Under the pieces are notes generated by a model that saw nothing but the letters and a program-made list of their open reading frames with translations, had not been told where the DNA came from and did not search any database. From the NCBI RefSeq assembly GCF_000512915.1, contig NZ_CP007034.1:496001-560000 (forward strand): a stretch of 64,000 nt of DNA, given 5' to 3'. Each line of letters begins with the position of its first letter. The stretch's first letter is position 1. The stretch comes from Barnesiella viscericola DSM 18177. Lineage in GTDB: Bacteria; Bacteroidota; Bacteroidia; Bacteroidales; Barnesiellaceae. This document shows positions 54,852-63,300 of the stretch, in pieces. Made by a program: the position numbers and the translations under genes.

Positions 54852-55019
54852 ATGTATGAGACAGATTTCCCCGAATACGGGCAGCAATGCGAACTGGTCA
54901 CGCCGTGGCGTGGCTATCATCGCAGAACTATTGTGGGCAGGACTGCAAAAGGTTTTATCGTGCAGTTCAGCAGCGGAGCGGAAATAGAAGTGTATGACGA
55001 TGAAATTGAATTTGACTGA
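54852..55019 (+). CDS. Small hypothetical protein
   Basis: A 55-residue protein from MYETDFPEYGQQCEL with a beta-like body (RRTIVGRTAKGFIVQFSSGAEIEVYDDEIEF), 13 nt after the previous gene. The ATG at 54852 is the first good start. Function not known. The compact beta pattern suggests a small SH3- or Tudor-like fold, which is speculative. Confidence 0.55.
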   Translation: MYETDFPEYGQQCELVTPWRGYHRRTIVGRTAKGFIVQFSSGAEIEVYDDEIEFD

Positions 55020-55020
55020 T

Positions 55021-55383
55021 ATGTGCAGACTGATGACACCCCGGTTGGAGGAAGCCTTGAAAGATTATCCCCTTTATTCCCAGGACGGCAAGGGAAAAGA
55101 AGCTGTTTGCCGTACAATCTTTGCTTTTGGAGCGGTACGCTGGTTCATCCTTGAAGGTGAAAAAGAGGGAAACGACGCCATTCTTTATGGTATCGTGGTA
55201 GGACTTGCGGAGGACGAATACGGCTACATATCTCTTAACGAGCTGTCGGAAGTGGAGCTTGACTTTACAGCACAAGGACTTGGCAAACTGCAAGTAAGGC
55301 AACAGGAGAATTTCACTCCTACGCCGTTAAAGAACTTGCAGGACTTCCGCCTGCAACAGTTCTTAGCCAGATTTGAACATTAA
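55021..55383 (+). CDS. DUF2958-like protein
   Basis: A 120-residue protein from MCRLMTPRLEEALKDYPLYSQ, with IVVGLAEDEYGYISLNELSEVELDF (about 58-82) in the DUF2958 pattern. These proteins accompany DNA-transfer genes on plasmids and conjugative elements, role unknown. The ATG at 55021 directly follows the previous stop; one at 55000 would overlap it. The gene is part of the same forward run. Confidence 0.65.
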   Translation: MCRLMTPRLEEALKDYPLYSQDGKGKEAVCRTIFAFGAVRWFILEGEKEGNDAILYGIVVGLAEDEYGYISLNELSEVELDFTAQGLGKLQVRQQENFTPTPLKNLQDFRLQQFLARFEH

Positions 55384-55445
55384 AACAACCCGTCAGTCGT
55401 GGTACAATCAGTCAAGTGCCACGGCTGACACAAACATCAGTAATC

Positions 55446-55814
55446 ATGCGAACGAGAAACAAGATTATAAAGGAAGTTATCCAATGCGCAGAGACAAACG
55501 GATGGCATGTGGATGCAGAGAAGCATCAGGACAAGAATATCGTCATTTTTGAGTTTTCCCAATTCACTCCTGCCGGACAGGATTTCTTCTTTTCTGCCAC
55601 GATGCAAGGACGCAGCCTTGAAAGTTTGGAAAGGGACATGGAAGAATATTACGAGGGCTTTGACGCAGACTCGGAAGCCTATTTGTGGCTGGACAGCAAC
55701 GGACACGGGAAAAATGGCGCACCGTACCATATGAAAGACGTGTTGGCAGATATGGAAGCGGCAGAGGATATGGTCGGTGAGCTACTTGAAGCGGTCAGGG
55801 GCTTAACAGGTTAA
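55446..55814 (+). CDS. Hypothetical acidic protein of integrative elements
   Basis: A 122-residue acidic protein: MRTRNKIIKEVIQCAETNGW, then FFFSATMQGRSLESLERDMEEYYEGFD, then ADMEAAEDMVGELLEAV. No catalytic motif. Similar small acidic proteins recur in Bacteroidales transfer regions. The start at 55446 is preferred over a non-ATG frame upstream. It ends the forward run. Confidence 0.6.
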   Translation: MRTRNKIIKEVIQCAETNGWHVDAEKHQDKNIVIFEFSQFTPAGQDFFFSATMQGRSLESLERDMEEYYEGFDADSEAYLWLDSNGHGKNGAPYHMKDVLADMEAAEDMVGELLEAVRGLTG

Positions 55815-55876
55815 CCACAAATATTAACATGACCTGCTATATATCCATTGATGTGGCAGGCCATGAAATTTTCATC

Positions 55877-56110
55877 CTACTTCCGTTTGCGTCCTTTTTT
55901 CGGTAGTCCGGCAGTCTTGTAGGCAATCAGGTCTTCACCACGGAACTGTATTCTCAGATTGTCCTGCATCCGGAAGAACGGCAGCGGCCTTTCCGTATGA
56001 GTAATGTAATCATAGATAGTACACCGGTGTATGCCAAGGAAACGTGCCGCCTCGCTTACCGAATACGACTGTTCCGGCTTTATCTCTGAGAATTGTTTGC
56101 ATATATCCAT
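55877..56110 (-). CDS. Excisionase-like HTH protein
   Basis: A 77-residue protein with a MerR/Xis-type HTH: SVSEAARFLGIHRCTIYDYI (about 17-36) followed by NLRIQFRGEDLIAYKTAGL. It ends in a basic KKGRKRK. It is read leftwards against the preceding run. Such proteins serve as excision or regulatory factors of mobile elements. It is distinct from the two larger HTH proteins of blocks A and B. Confidence 0.75.
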   Translation of the reverse strand: MDICKQFSEIKPEQSYSVSEAARFLGIHRCTIYDYITHTERPLPFFRMQDNLRIQFRGEDLIAYKTAGLPKKGRKRK

Positions 56111-56395
56111 ACCGACCTTGTTTTGGCCTTAAAGATACAATGACGCAAATCAAAATTAAATAGGTTAAATATGGGAATACCACGTAGTTCATTGGATTTT
56201 TAGGGAATATATGTCCGTCTGTTCGGAAGTATAATCTGCACATGAGTTGATAGCGGAACTGGAAGATTCTAAAAACAGACTAGGTATATATATTTTAGCG
56301 TTGACAAGGTTGACAAGAAAGCCAACTCACAAACCTGATTATACAACTTATCAAAAGTGATTATTATTCAATACTTTATCTTTTTCTTATAAAAA
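56111..56395. other. Short intergenic DNA before the IS982 element
   Basis: About 285 nt of AT-rich DNA with no gene or clear promoter visible. Confidence 0.5.
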
Positions 56396-57334
56396 CTAAG
56401 AATAAAATAACGTGAGTTCGATATAATTCAAAACATAGTAAGTTGCCCGTCCTTGACAAAAACACAGGTCAATGGCGGGCTTCTTTTCAAAGAAACAGTA
56501 TGCCGCTATGGCAGATAGCGAATTGGCAATGAAGTTATTGAAGGAACGGTGTCTGGAGTGTTCAATCTGTGCGATATTCTTCAACTCATCATTGACCGTT
56601 TCTATCAAAGCCCGTTTTCTCAGCAGAATCCTGTCAGCTACGCTCATCAGGGAATTCTTCATGTTGTTCTTCACTTTGGTTATCAGCTGTATGCCGTTAA
56701 GAAATAGGTTCTCGAACAAGGTTTGCCCGATATACCCCTTGTCCGCACACAGTTTGCCCTTGATGTTCTTCAGGAACTTTGTCTGTTTCAGCGGTTCACG
56801 GTCATCCACATTTCCCGGAGTAAACATGAAATTGAGAATTTCACCCTTATCGTTGATGATCAGGTGAAGCTTAAACCCGAAGAACCATCCCATGGAACAT
56901 TTTCCACGCCCGGCAAGTCCCTCAAATGTCTTATGAATCAAGATTCTTTGGTTACGACAAACACGTAAAGGAGTGGAGTCAACAAAACTGATACCGGTAC
57001 AGGTTCCCAGCAGTACTTTTTTGATGAAGATGGTCATGGGAAGTAATACTTCCTTCTCCAGTTCTACAAAACGGTTATAAGATACTTGATGCGGGAAAAG
57101 GTGTTTCAGATGTTTACAAACATATTCCTTGTAGTAATGCTTGAAGCAGCGGAAACCACCAGAGTGGAACAGGATTAGAATAACCATAATCTCAGCATCA
57201 CTCATACGGTTAGGTTTGTTACGATGCCTGGTCTTCTTCTCCTCAATCATATATTTTTTCTGTTGCAATACAAATTCCTTGCAAAAATCATCTGCCATAC
57301 AATAAATCTCCGTAACTTTAGACTCTGGAAACAT
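56396..57334 (-). CDS. IS982-family transposase
   Basis: A 312-residue DDE transposase. IS982 landmarks are ISFVDSTPLRVCRNQRI, HKTFEGLAGRGKCSMGWFFG and FKLHLIINDKGEILNF with the catalytic acids, and ALIETVNDELKN near the C-terminus. Its last codons cross the inverted repeat at 56408-56427 and the stop lies 10-12 nt beyond it in flanking DNA, so the last few residues are not IS-encoded. It appears intact, but its right end is separated by an IS4 insertion. Confidence 0.88.
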   Translation of the reverse strand: MFPESKVTEIYCMADDFCKEFVLQQKKYMIEEKKTRHRNKPNRMSDAEIMVILILFHSGGFRCFKHYYKEYVCKHLKHLFPHQVSYNRFVELEKEVLLPMTIFIKKVLLGTCTGISFVDSTPLRVCRNQRILIHKTFEGLAGRGKCSMGWFFGFKLHLIINDKGEILNFMFTPGNVDDREPLKQTKFLKNIKGKLCADKGYIGQTLFENLFLNGIQLITKVKNNMKNSLMSVADRILLRKRALIETVNDELKNIAQIEHSRHRSFNNFIANSLSAIAAYCFFEKKPAIDLCFCQGRATYYVLNYIELTLFYS

Positions 57335-57383
57335 AGTGGTAATCGTTTAAATGTTATAATTGGCACTGCTGTCCGGAGAAATT

Positions 57384-58553
57384 TTACCATAAAGTAGGTT
57401 GCTCGACAGAACCCGCCTCCGGAACACAAACGGGAGTTGTCGGCTGATTATAAATTTCACGGATATCCGCCCTCTGGAAGAGGACTTGTCCGATTGAGTT
57501 AGAGATAGAATGAAGACTTGGATCCAACCCGTATCGCTTCTTCGCAATGATGAGCAGCAGATAGTCACAAATGGCTATCCATATCTGCGTGTACACGGCG
57601 TTCTTGGAAGTGCCGTAGAAAGTCCTGATGTGAAGATGCTGCTTGATCCATTTGAAGAACAGTTCTATCAGCCAGCGTTCACGGTAGAGTTCCGCAATAG
57701 TCAGCGGATCGTCAATCGCAAAGTTGCTGGTCAGAAATCGATATACTCTTCCAGTCTCAAAGTCTTCATACACAACAAGTCTCAATGTGTCTGGATACTT
57801 TCTGGTAGAGTAATATCCAGCAAGTCTGATAGTCTCATCCGAAAGAACGCCCGAGTCTTTATTGACAGGTCTGGACTCAATAACCTCATAAGACATATTG
57901 TCCTTGGCGCGTGTAACAAAGTAGGCGCCCTTTTGCTGGAAATGCTTGTAAAGTTTCTCAAAGGCAACATATCCCCTATCCATCAGGTAGAAAGCACCTG
58001 CTTCAACAGGAATCTTGTCCATCATCCTGGCATCGTTAACCTTGCCTGGCGTGAGCATGACAAATGTGGGAATCGAGCCTCGCAGATCCATCAGTGTATG
58101 TATCTTGAACGCGCCCTTACCATGATGAAACTCGGCCCATGGACACAACTTAAGACACAGTTCAATGGTACTGCTGTCAAACGCATATATCATCTCCTCA
58201 AGACCAATTCGCAGCTTTTCATCCTTGTAAAGCATCGTGGCTTCCTTTACCAAAGTCATCGCAAAGTCTTGATATATACGCCAATCCTTCTTCTCATTGG
58301 CCTCCGCAAGCGTGGATCGAGGTATTGCCTTGATTCCGGAGCGATAGAGGTCGCCGCAGAGGTTAAGTGTAGTCTCTATATCTCTCAAACCAGCTCTGTC
58401 AGTGAACTGTGCAAAACTCATCACCATGAACTGGTCACGACAATTGAATTTGATAGCATGCCGGTCACCTTTGTAGCGGTCGACACATTTCTTGAACTCG
58501 TATTCGTTAATGAGAGACATAATCTGAGCGAAGATTGTTTTTCCTTTGTTCAT
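57384..58553 (-). CDS. IS4-family transposase
   Basis: A 389-residue DDE transposase starting MNKGKTIFAQIMSLINEYEF. It has DRYKGDRHAIKFNCRDQF at the start, MIYAFDSSTIELCL (first catalytic Asp, about 123), FYLMDRGYVAFEKLYKHF (second Asp), and YRERWLIELFFKWIKQHLHIRTFYG (the YREK-like Y-R-E motif with the catalytic Glu, about 294-318). All catalytic parts are intact, so it may be active. A related but decayed 5' piece follows upstream on the strand. Confidence 0.92.
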   Translation of the reverse strand: MNKGKTIFAQIMSLINEYEFKKCVDRYKGDRHAIKFNCRDQFMVMSFAQFTDRAGLRDIETTLNLCGDLYRSGIKAIPRSTLAEANEKKDWRIYQDFAMTLVKEATMLYKDEKLRIGLEEMIYAFDSSTIELCLKLCPWAEFHHGKGAFKIHTLMDLRGSIPTFVMLTPGKVNDARMMDKIPVEAGAFYLMDRGYVAFEKLYKHFQQKGAYFVTRAKDNMSYEVIESRPVNKDSGVLSDETIRLAGYYSTRKYPDTLRLVVYEDFETGRVYRFLTSNFAIDDPLTIAELYRERWLIELFFKWIKQHLHIRTFYGTSKNAVYTQIWIAICDYLLLIIAKKRYGLDPSLHSISNSIGQVLFQRADIREIYNQPTTPVCVPEAGSVEQPTLW

Positions 58554-58686
58554 GGCTTGCGGATAACCTCTTGATGGCTACCGCAAAGTTACTGATGTTC
58601 TAATCGAAAAATTTTCTAATGCTTATAACATTATTGATGTTTAATAATTAAACCCTTGTCGGAGAATTTTTCTCCGGACACTAGTG

Positions 58687-58877
58687 AATTCGTATGTGTT
58701 TATAAGAGACATAACCTGTGCAAATATTGTTTTTCCTTTGTTCATAGTTTGCAGAATTGGCTGTTTATACCTTCTTGCAAAACTATGATTTCTAATCGAA
58801 AAATTTTATTATCCTCGTAACCAGTTGAGTATTAATTAATAATAGCTGCTTTGGAGAATCTTCTCCGGACAGCAGTG
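58687..58877 (-). pseudogene. 5' remnant of a second IS4-type transposase gene
   Basis: On the reverse strand it reads MNKGKTIFAQVMSLI like the complete copy, then breaks off against the other IS4's end at 58686. About 15-20 codons remain, with the IS terminal repeat at 58863-58877. It cannot encode a transposase. Confidence 0.75.
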
Positions 58878-58966
58878 TATAATTGGACACTATAAATTTA
58901 ATACTTTTATCGCTATGTTTTTAATTATCAGAAAAATATATTTATCATTATATCGAACTCACGTTA

Positions 58967-59470
58967 CGTTAGTTTTACATTATTATTTGTTTTTGCTTGA
59001 CGCATCGCTTATGTATAAGACTATTCCAAATGGTAATCTGATCCTATATAAGTAGGTTTCCAAACTATTAGTGTTGAGTGTAATTTACAGAGCGGCTTGT
59101 ATCTATAGGGAACTTTATGGTCACAAATTATAGTGAATACCGATTAAACGATTTGATAATCAATTAAATGTTGATTATATTTTGGTTCAAGCGTGGAACT
59201 GTATGCCACACTTCTTAATGTACAGGCCCTAAGAAAACCTTTGGAAACAGATGTGGGAATAACAGCCCCACGCATACGCGTGGAGACCATTATGACCTCT
59301 CTTGTTTCCTTTATTTTGAAGTTTCTCAGGCTTCGTACATACAAGATTAGAGCATAACGCCTCGATATTTCAAATATGTTTTGGATAGAGTTGTTTCAAT
59401 CCAAATACAAAAGTATAAAAAATCCGCAATATATTATTCAACTATCATGGACTTTATTTTGATTTACAAC
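58967..59470. other. AT-rich DNA without a supported gene
   Basis: About 500 nt. A 66-codon reverse open frame (59144-59344) has no recognisable sequence features. No promoter or terminator stands out. Confidence 0.45.
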
Positions 59471-60080
59471 TTAATACCTCTGTTTTGCTTTTTTGTCGAT
59501 AATCCAAATACTCCCATAAACTCGTCTTTCTCGCGTCTGAACCAACTTATATGTGAAATGTCGCCTATTTTGAAACAATTTACCATCTATGTTCTCTTTA
59601 AGTGAGCAAACCTCCAACATCAGTCTTGAAGCGTTGTCTGTATTCAGAGGAATAGAGTACTCCTTTGATGGTGACATTCTTAAACATGCACAGCTTTTTG
59701 ATTTGCTCATCGCTAAAATTCAGAGTATCACGTAAAAACTTAATGGCCGGAATCAGCTTTTCCACATAAGGGAAGTAACGTTTGACAATTTTTGTAAATT
59801 CTGACAACTTGTGATGTTGTTATTAGTAAACTTACTTCATTTTCTATATCTGTCTGGTATATTGCTCTTCTTGTAATAGAGTTACAACTTCAAATTCCTG
59901 TATGCGGTTTTGTAAATCTTCATTTCTGAATTCAAGTTCTTTCAGCTTTCCATTGCCGAATAGGGAACCGACCTTTGCCATGAGTGCCACTATCACCTCG
60001 GTCTTAGCGGCTTCCAACTACTCCGTCTTGTTCGTCAAGCAGCCGTTCCGCCCATTGCTGTTCTACTTATTACTGCTGCA
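59471..60080 (-). pseudogene. Remnant of a mobilization (relaxase-type) gene
   Basis: Reading leftwards, pieces in shifted frames continue one another: a coiled-coil-type stretch (LEAAKTEVIVALMAKV, then KLKELEFRNEDLQNRI, after an in-frame TAG), then LSEFTKIVKRYFPYVEKLIP and INFSDEQ-like sequence with YSSEYRQRFKTD, then, after a frameshift, VCSLKENIDGKLFQ to the end. The order (coiled coil, FPYV block, CSLKE) fits the C-terminal half of Bacteroidales mobilization proteins as I recall them. It is 5'-truncated and frameshifted. Confidence 0.5.
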
Positions 60081-60255
60081 CATTGGTTTCAAGCTCTCCC
60101 GTATACCTCATAGGCCAATCAATATTAAATGTTGTAACATACCGCACCAAACTCATACGCCACGTTATTATTCGCCATACATGAGCATAATTGTCATAGC
60201 CAACCAACTTTCACGAGATAACGCAACAGCCCACAAATCGATTCAATCCATTTAA

Positions 60256-60290
60256 AAGTCATTCCCCACTTTTCGCGAGGTTATTCCAGA
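60256..60290. repeat. Right flanking repeat (putative attR)
   Basis: AAGTCATTCCCC, variable 7 bases, GCGAGGTTATTCCAGA: 33 of 35 bases match 17384-17418. It lies 100 nt ahead of purL. Confidence 0.6.
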
Positions 60291-60299
60291 AAGTTTATT

Positions 60300-60307
60300 T
60301 AATTTTG
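60300..60307 (+). promoter_or_regulatory. -7 element of purL
   Basis: TAATTTTG matches TAnnTTTG and lies about 83 nt before the purL ATG. It is just inside the right backbone, after the flanking repeat. No clear -33 box. Confidence 0.5.
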
Positions 60308-60389
60308 CGACGAAAACCCATAAATCGTTCCCGAGCCTTTTTTCCGATGGAATCGGGAATACAACCATGCCACTAAAAAACAAGACATA

Positions 60390-63300
60390 ATGGTCATTCT
60401 TTTCAAAACCCCCGTTCAAAACATTATCGCTGTCCAGGCCGATCATGACTTCTCGGCCGAGGAGACAAAAAAGTTATCCTGGCTTTTCGGCCAAGCCGAG
60501 CAGCTTGCTCAAAACTCGCTGCCGGGCTGGTTTGTAGGACCGCGCAAAGAGATGATTACCCCGTGGAGTACCAATGCCGTGGAAATCACGCAAAACATGG
60601 GTCTCTCGGGCATTACCCGCATCGAGGAGTTCTTCCCGGTCGAAAACGAGAAGGCCGAGTTTGACAAGATGCTGCAACGGCTCTACAACGGTATCGACGG
60701 ACAGATTTTTGAAATCGACAAGAAACCCGACCCCATCGTCTATATCGACGACATGGCTGCTTATAACGAGCAGGAGGGTCTGGCCCTGAGTCCCGACGAA
60801 ATCAATTATCTCAACGAGCTGAGCCGCAAAATAGGCCGCAAGCTCACCGACAGCGAGGTGTTCGGTTTCTCACAGGTAAACTCGGAACACTGCCGCCACA
60901 AAATCTTCAACGGCGTGTTTATCATCGACGGGGAGGAGAAGGAGAGCTCGCTCTTCAAGCTCATCAAGAAGACCTCGGAATATAATCCCAACCGGCTGGT
61001 TTCGGCCTACAAGGACAATGTGGCTTTCAACGCCGGGCCGGTAATCGAGCAGTTTGCTCCCGTCAACCCGCAACAACCCGACTTTTTTGAAATCAAGGAT
61101 ATCAAGACGGTTATCTCGCTCAAAGCCGAGACGCACAACTTCCCCACCACGGTCGAGCCCTTCAACGGTGCTGCTACCGGTACGGGTGGTGAAATTCGCG
61201 ACCGTCTGGGCGGCGGCCGCGCCAGCTTGCCTATTGCCGGTACCGCCGTCTACATGACCGCCTATCCCCGCACCGAGGAGGGCCGCGAATGGGAAGAGGC
61301 CATGCCTCCCCGCCCCTGGCTCTACCAGACGCCCGAACAGATATTGATCAAGGCCTCGAACGGTGCTTCGGACTTCGGTAACAAATTCGGACAACCCCTC
61401 ATCTGCGGTTCGCTGCTCACCTTCGAGCACGCCGAGAACGGCAAGAAATATGCCTTCGACAAGGTCATCATGCTGGCCGGTGGTGTGGGCTTCGCCAACA
61501 TGCGCGACGCCCTCAAAGGGACTCCCGTGCCCGGCGAGAAGGTGGTGGTGATGGGTGGTGACAACTACCGTATCGGTATGGGTGGCGGCGCCGTTTCGTC
61601 GGTCGAGACGGGACAATATGCCAACGCCATCGAGCTGAATGCCGTGCAACGGGCCAACCCCGAGATGCAGAAACGTGTATCGAATGTGATTCGGGCCATG
61701 TCGGAAGCCGACGAGAATCCCATCGTGTCGATTCACGACCACGGTGCCGGCGGTCACCTCAACGCCCTCTCGGAACTGGTCGAAGAGACGGGTGGTGTAA
61801 TCGACATGTCGAAACTGCCGGTGGGCGATCCCACCCTCTCGGCCAAGGAGATTGTAGGTAACGAGAGCCAGGAGCGCATGGGTATCGTCATTCACGAAGA
61901 GGATATCGACCGTATCCGCCAGATTGCTGACCGTGAGCGTGCCCCCTTCTACGTGGTGGGCGAGACGACCGGCGACCATCGGTTTGTCTTCAAACAGGCC
62001 GACGGCGTGAAGCCCATCGATCTGGCCATGGACGACATGTTTGGCAAGGCTCCCCGCACCGTCATGACCGACCACACGGTTACCGAGACCTACGAAGATA
62101 TTACCTACGACCAGGCCCAACTCGACGAATATGTGGAGCGTGTGCTCCAACTCGAAGCCGTAGCCTGCAAAGACTGGCTCACCAACAAGGTGGACCGCTC
62201 GGTAACGGGTAAGATTGCCCGCCAGCAATGCCAGGGCGAAATTCAGTTGCCGTTGAGCGACTGCGGCGTGGTGGCTCTCGACTACCGCGGCCGCGCCGGT
62301 ATTGCCACCTCGATTGGTCATGCCCCGCAAGCGGCACTGGTCGACCCGGCTGCCGGTTCGGTGCTGTCGATTGCCGAGGCACTCACCAACATCGTGTGGG
62401 CTCCACTGGCCGAGGGTCTCGACAGCGTATCGCTGAGTGCCAACTGGATGTGGCCCTGCAAAAACGAGGGCGAAGATGCCCGCCTCTACCGCGCCGTCGA
62501 GGCTTGCAGCGACTTTGCCTGCTCGCTGGGCATCAATATCCCCACGGGCAAGGACAGCCTCTCGATGACTCAGAAATATGGACAAGACAAAGTATATTCG
62601 CCGGGCACGGTCATCATCTCGGCCGGAGCCGAGGTATCGGATATCCGCAAGGTGGTTTCGCCCGTGCTTCGCACTGGGGTCGACAGCACCGTCTACTACA
62701 TCGACTTCTCGTTCGACCGGCTGAAACTGGGCGGCTCGGCATTTGCCCAATCGCTCAACAAGATAGGTAAAGAGGTGCCCACGGTACAGGACAGCGAATA
62801 TTTCGCCGCTGCCTTCAACGCCGTACAGGAGCTGGTGAAGAAAGAGTTGATTCTGTCCGGCCACGACATCTCGGCCGGCGGTATGATTACGACGCTGCTC
62901 GAAATGAATTTTGCCAACACCGAGGGCGGACTCGAAGTGTCGCTCGACGAAATACCCGAAAAGGACCTCGTGAAGATTCTGTTCAGCGAAAACCCGGGTA
63001 TCCTCATTCAAGTCGAGAAATGCGACGAGGTAGAAAAGATTTTGAAACACGCCGGTGTTGCCTTCATCAAGCTGGCCCGTTCCTGCGAAGAGCGTCACCT
63101 GCTTATCCATAAAGATGGAGCCGATTACCAGTTCTTCATCGACCACCTGCGCGACGTGTGGTTCGAGTCGTCCTACCTGCTCGACCGCAAACAGAGCGGC
63201 GAAAAGGCTGCCCGGGCCCGCTTCCTCAACTACAAGGAGCAACCCCTGCAATACAGCTTCGCCCCGTCGTTCACCGGCACGCTGGCCCAATATGGCATCT

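Larger units (their letters stand above)
57364..58877. mobile_element. IS4-family insertion and remnant, nested in IS982
   Basis: Left end CACTGCTGTCCGGAG at 57364 matches the complement of CTCCGGACAGCAGTG at 58863-58877, with TATAATTGG duplicated outside (57355-57363 and 58878-58886). A complete IS4 transposase lies at 57384-58553 with an inner right end TCTCCGGACACTAGTG ending at 58686. A second, decayed 5' piece of a related IS4 occupies 58687-58877. So the unit is a composite of two related IS4 copies. Confidence 0.8.
56408..58966. mobile_element. IS982-family element, split by an IS4-type insertion
   Basis: The 20-bp inverted repeats TAACGTGAGTTCGATATAAT (56408-56427) and its exact complement (58947-58966) mark the ends. 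The IS982 part is 56408-57363 plus 58887-58966 (just over 1 kb, normal for the family). Between lies 57364-58877, flanked by the 9-bp repeat TATAATTGG. No clear target duplication is seen around the outer ends. Confidence 0.8.
17384..60290. mobile_element. Genomic island / integrated mobilizable element (about 42.9 kb)
   Basis: The island is bounded by a 35-nt near-direct repeat (33 of 35 identical) at 17384-17418 and 60256-60290. It carries two tyrosine recombinases, a relaxase, two replication/excision blocks, IS elements and cargo. Base composition changes sharply at both edges, with an AT-rich left end. No set of conjugative transfer genes is seen, so transfer would need a helper. Internal IS copies and gene remnants show it is a mosaic. 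The exact att cores are inferred. Confidence 0.65.

Noticed and set aside
59144-59344. A 66-codon reverse open frame
   Set aside because: No signal, domain or start context supports it; the surrounding DNA is AT-rich non-coding.
59902-60255. A 117-codon forward open frame at the right edge
   Set aside because: It overlaps the remnant mobilization gene on the other strand, whose translation is more meaningful.
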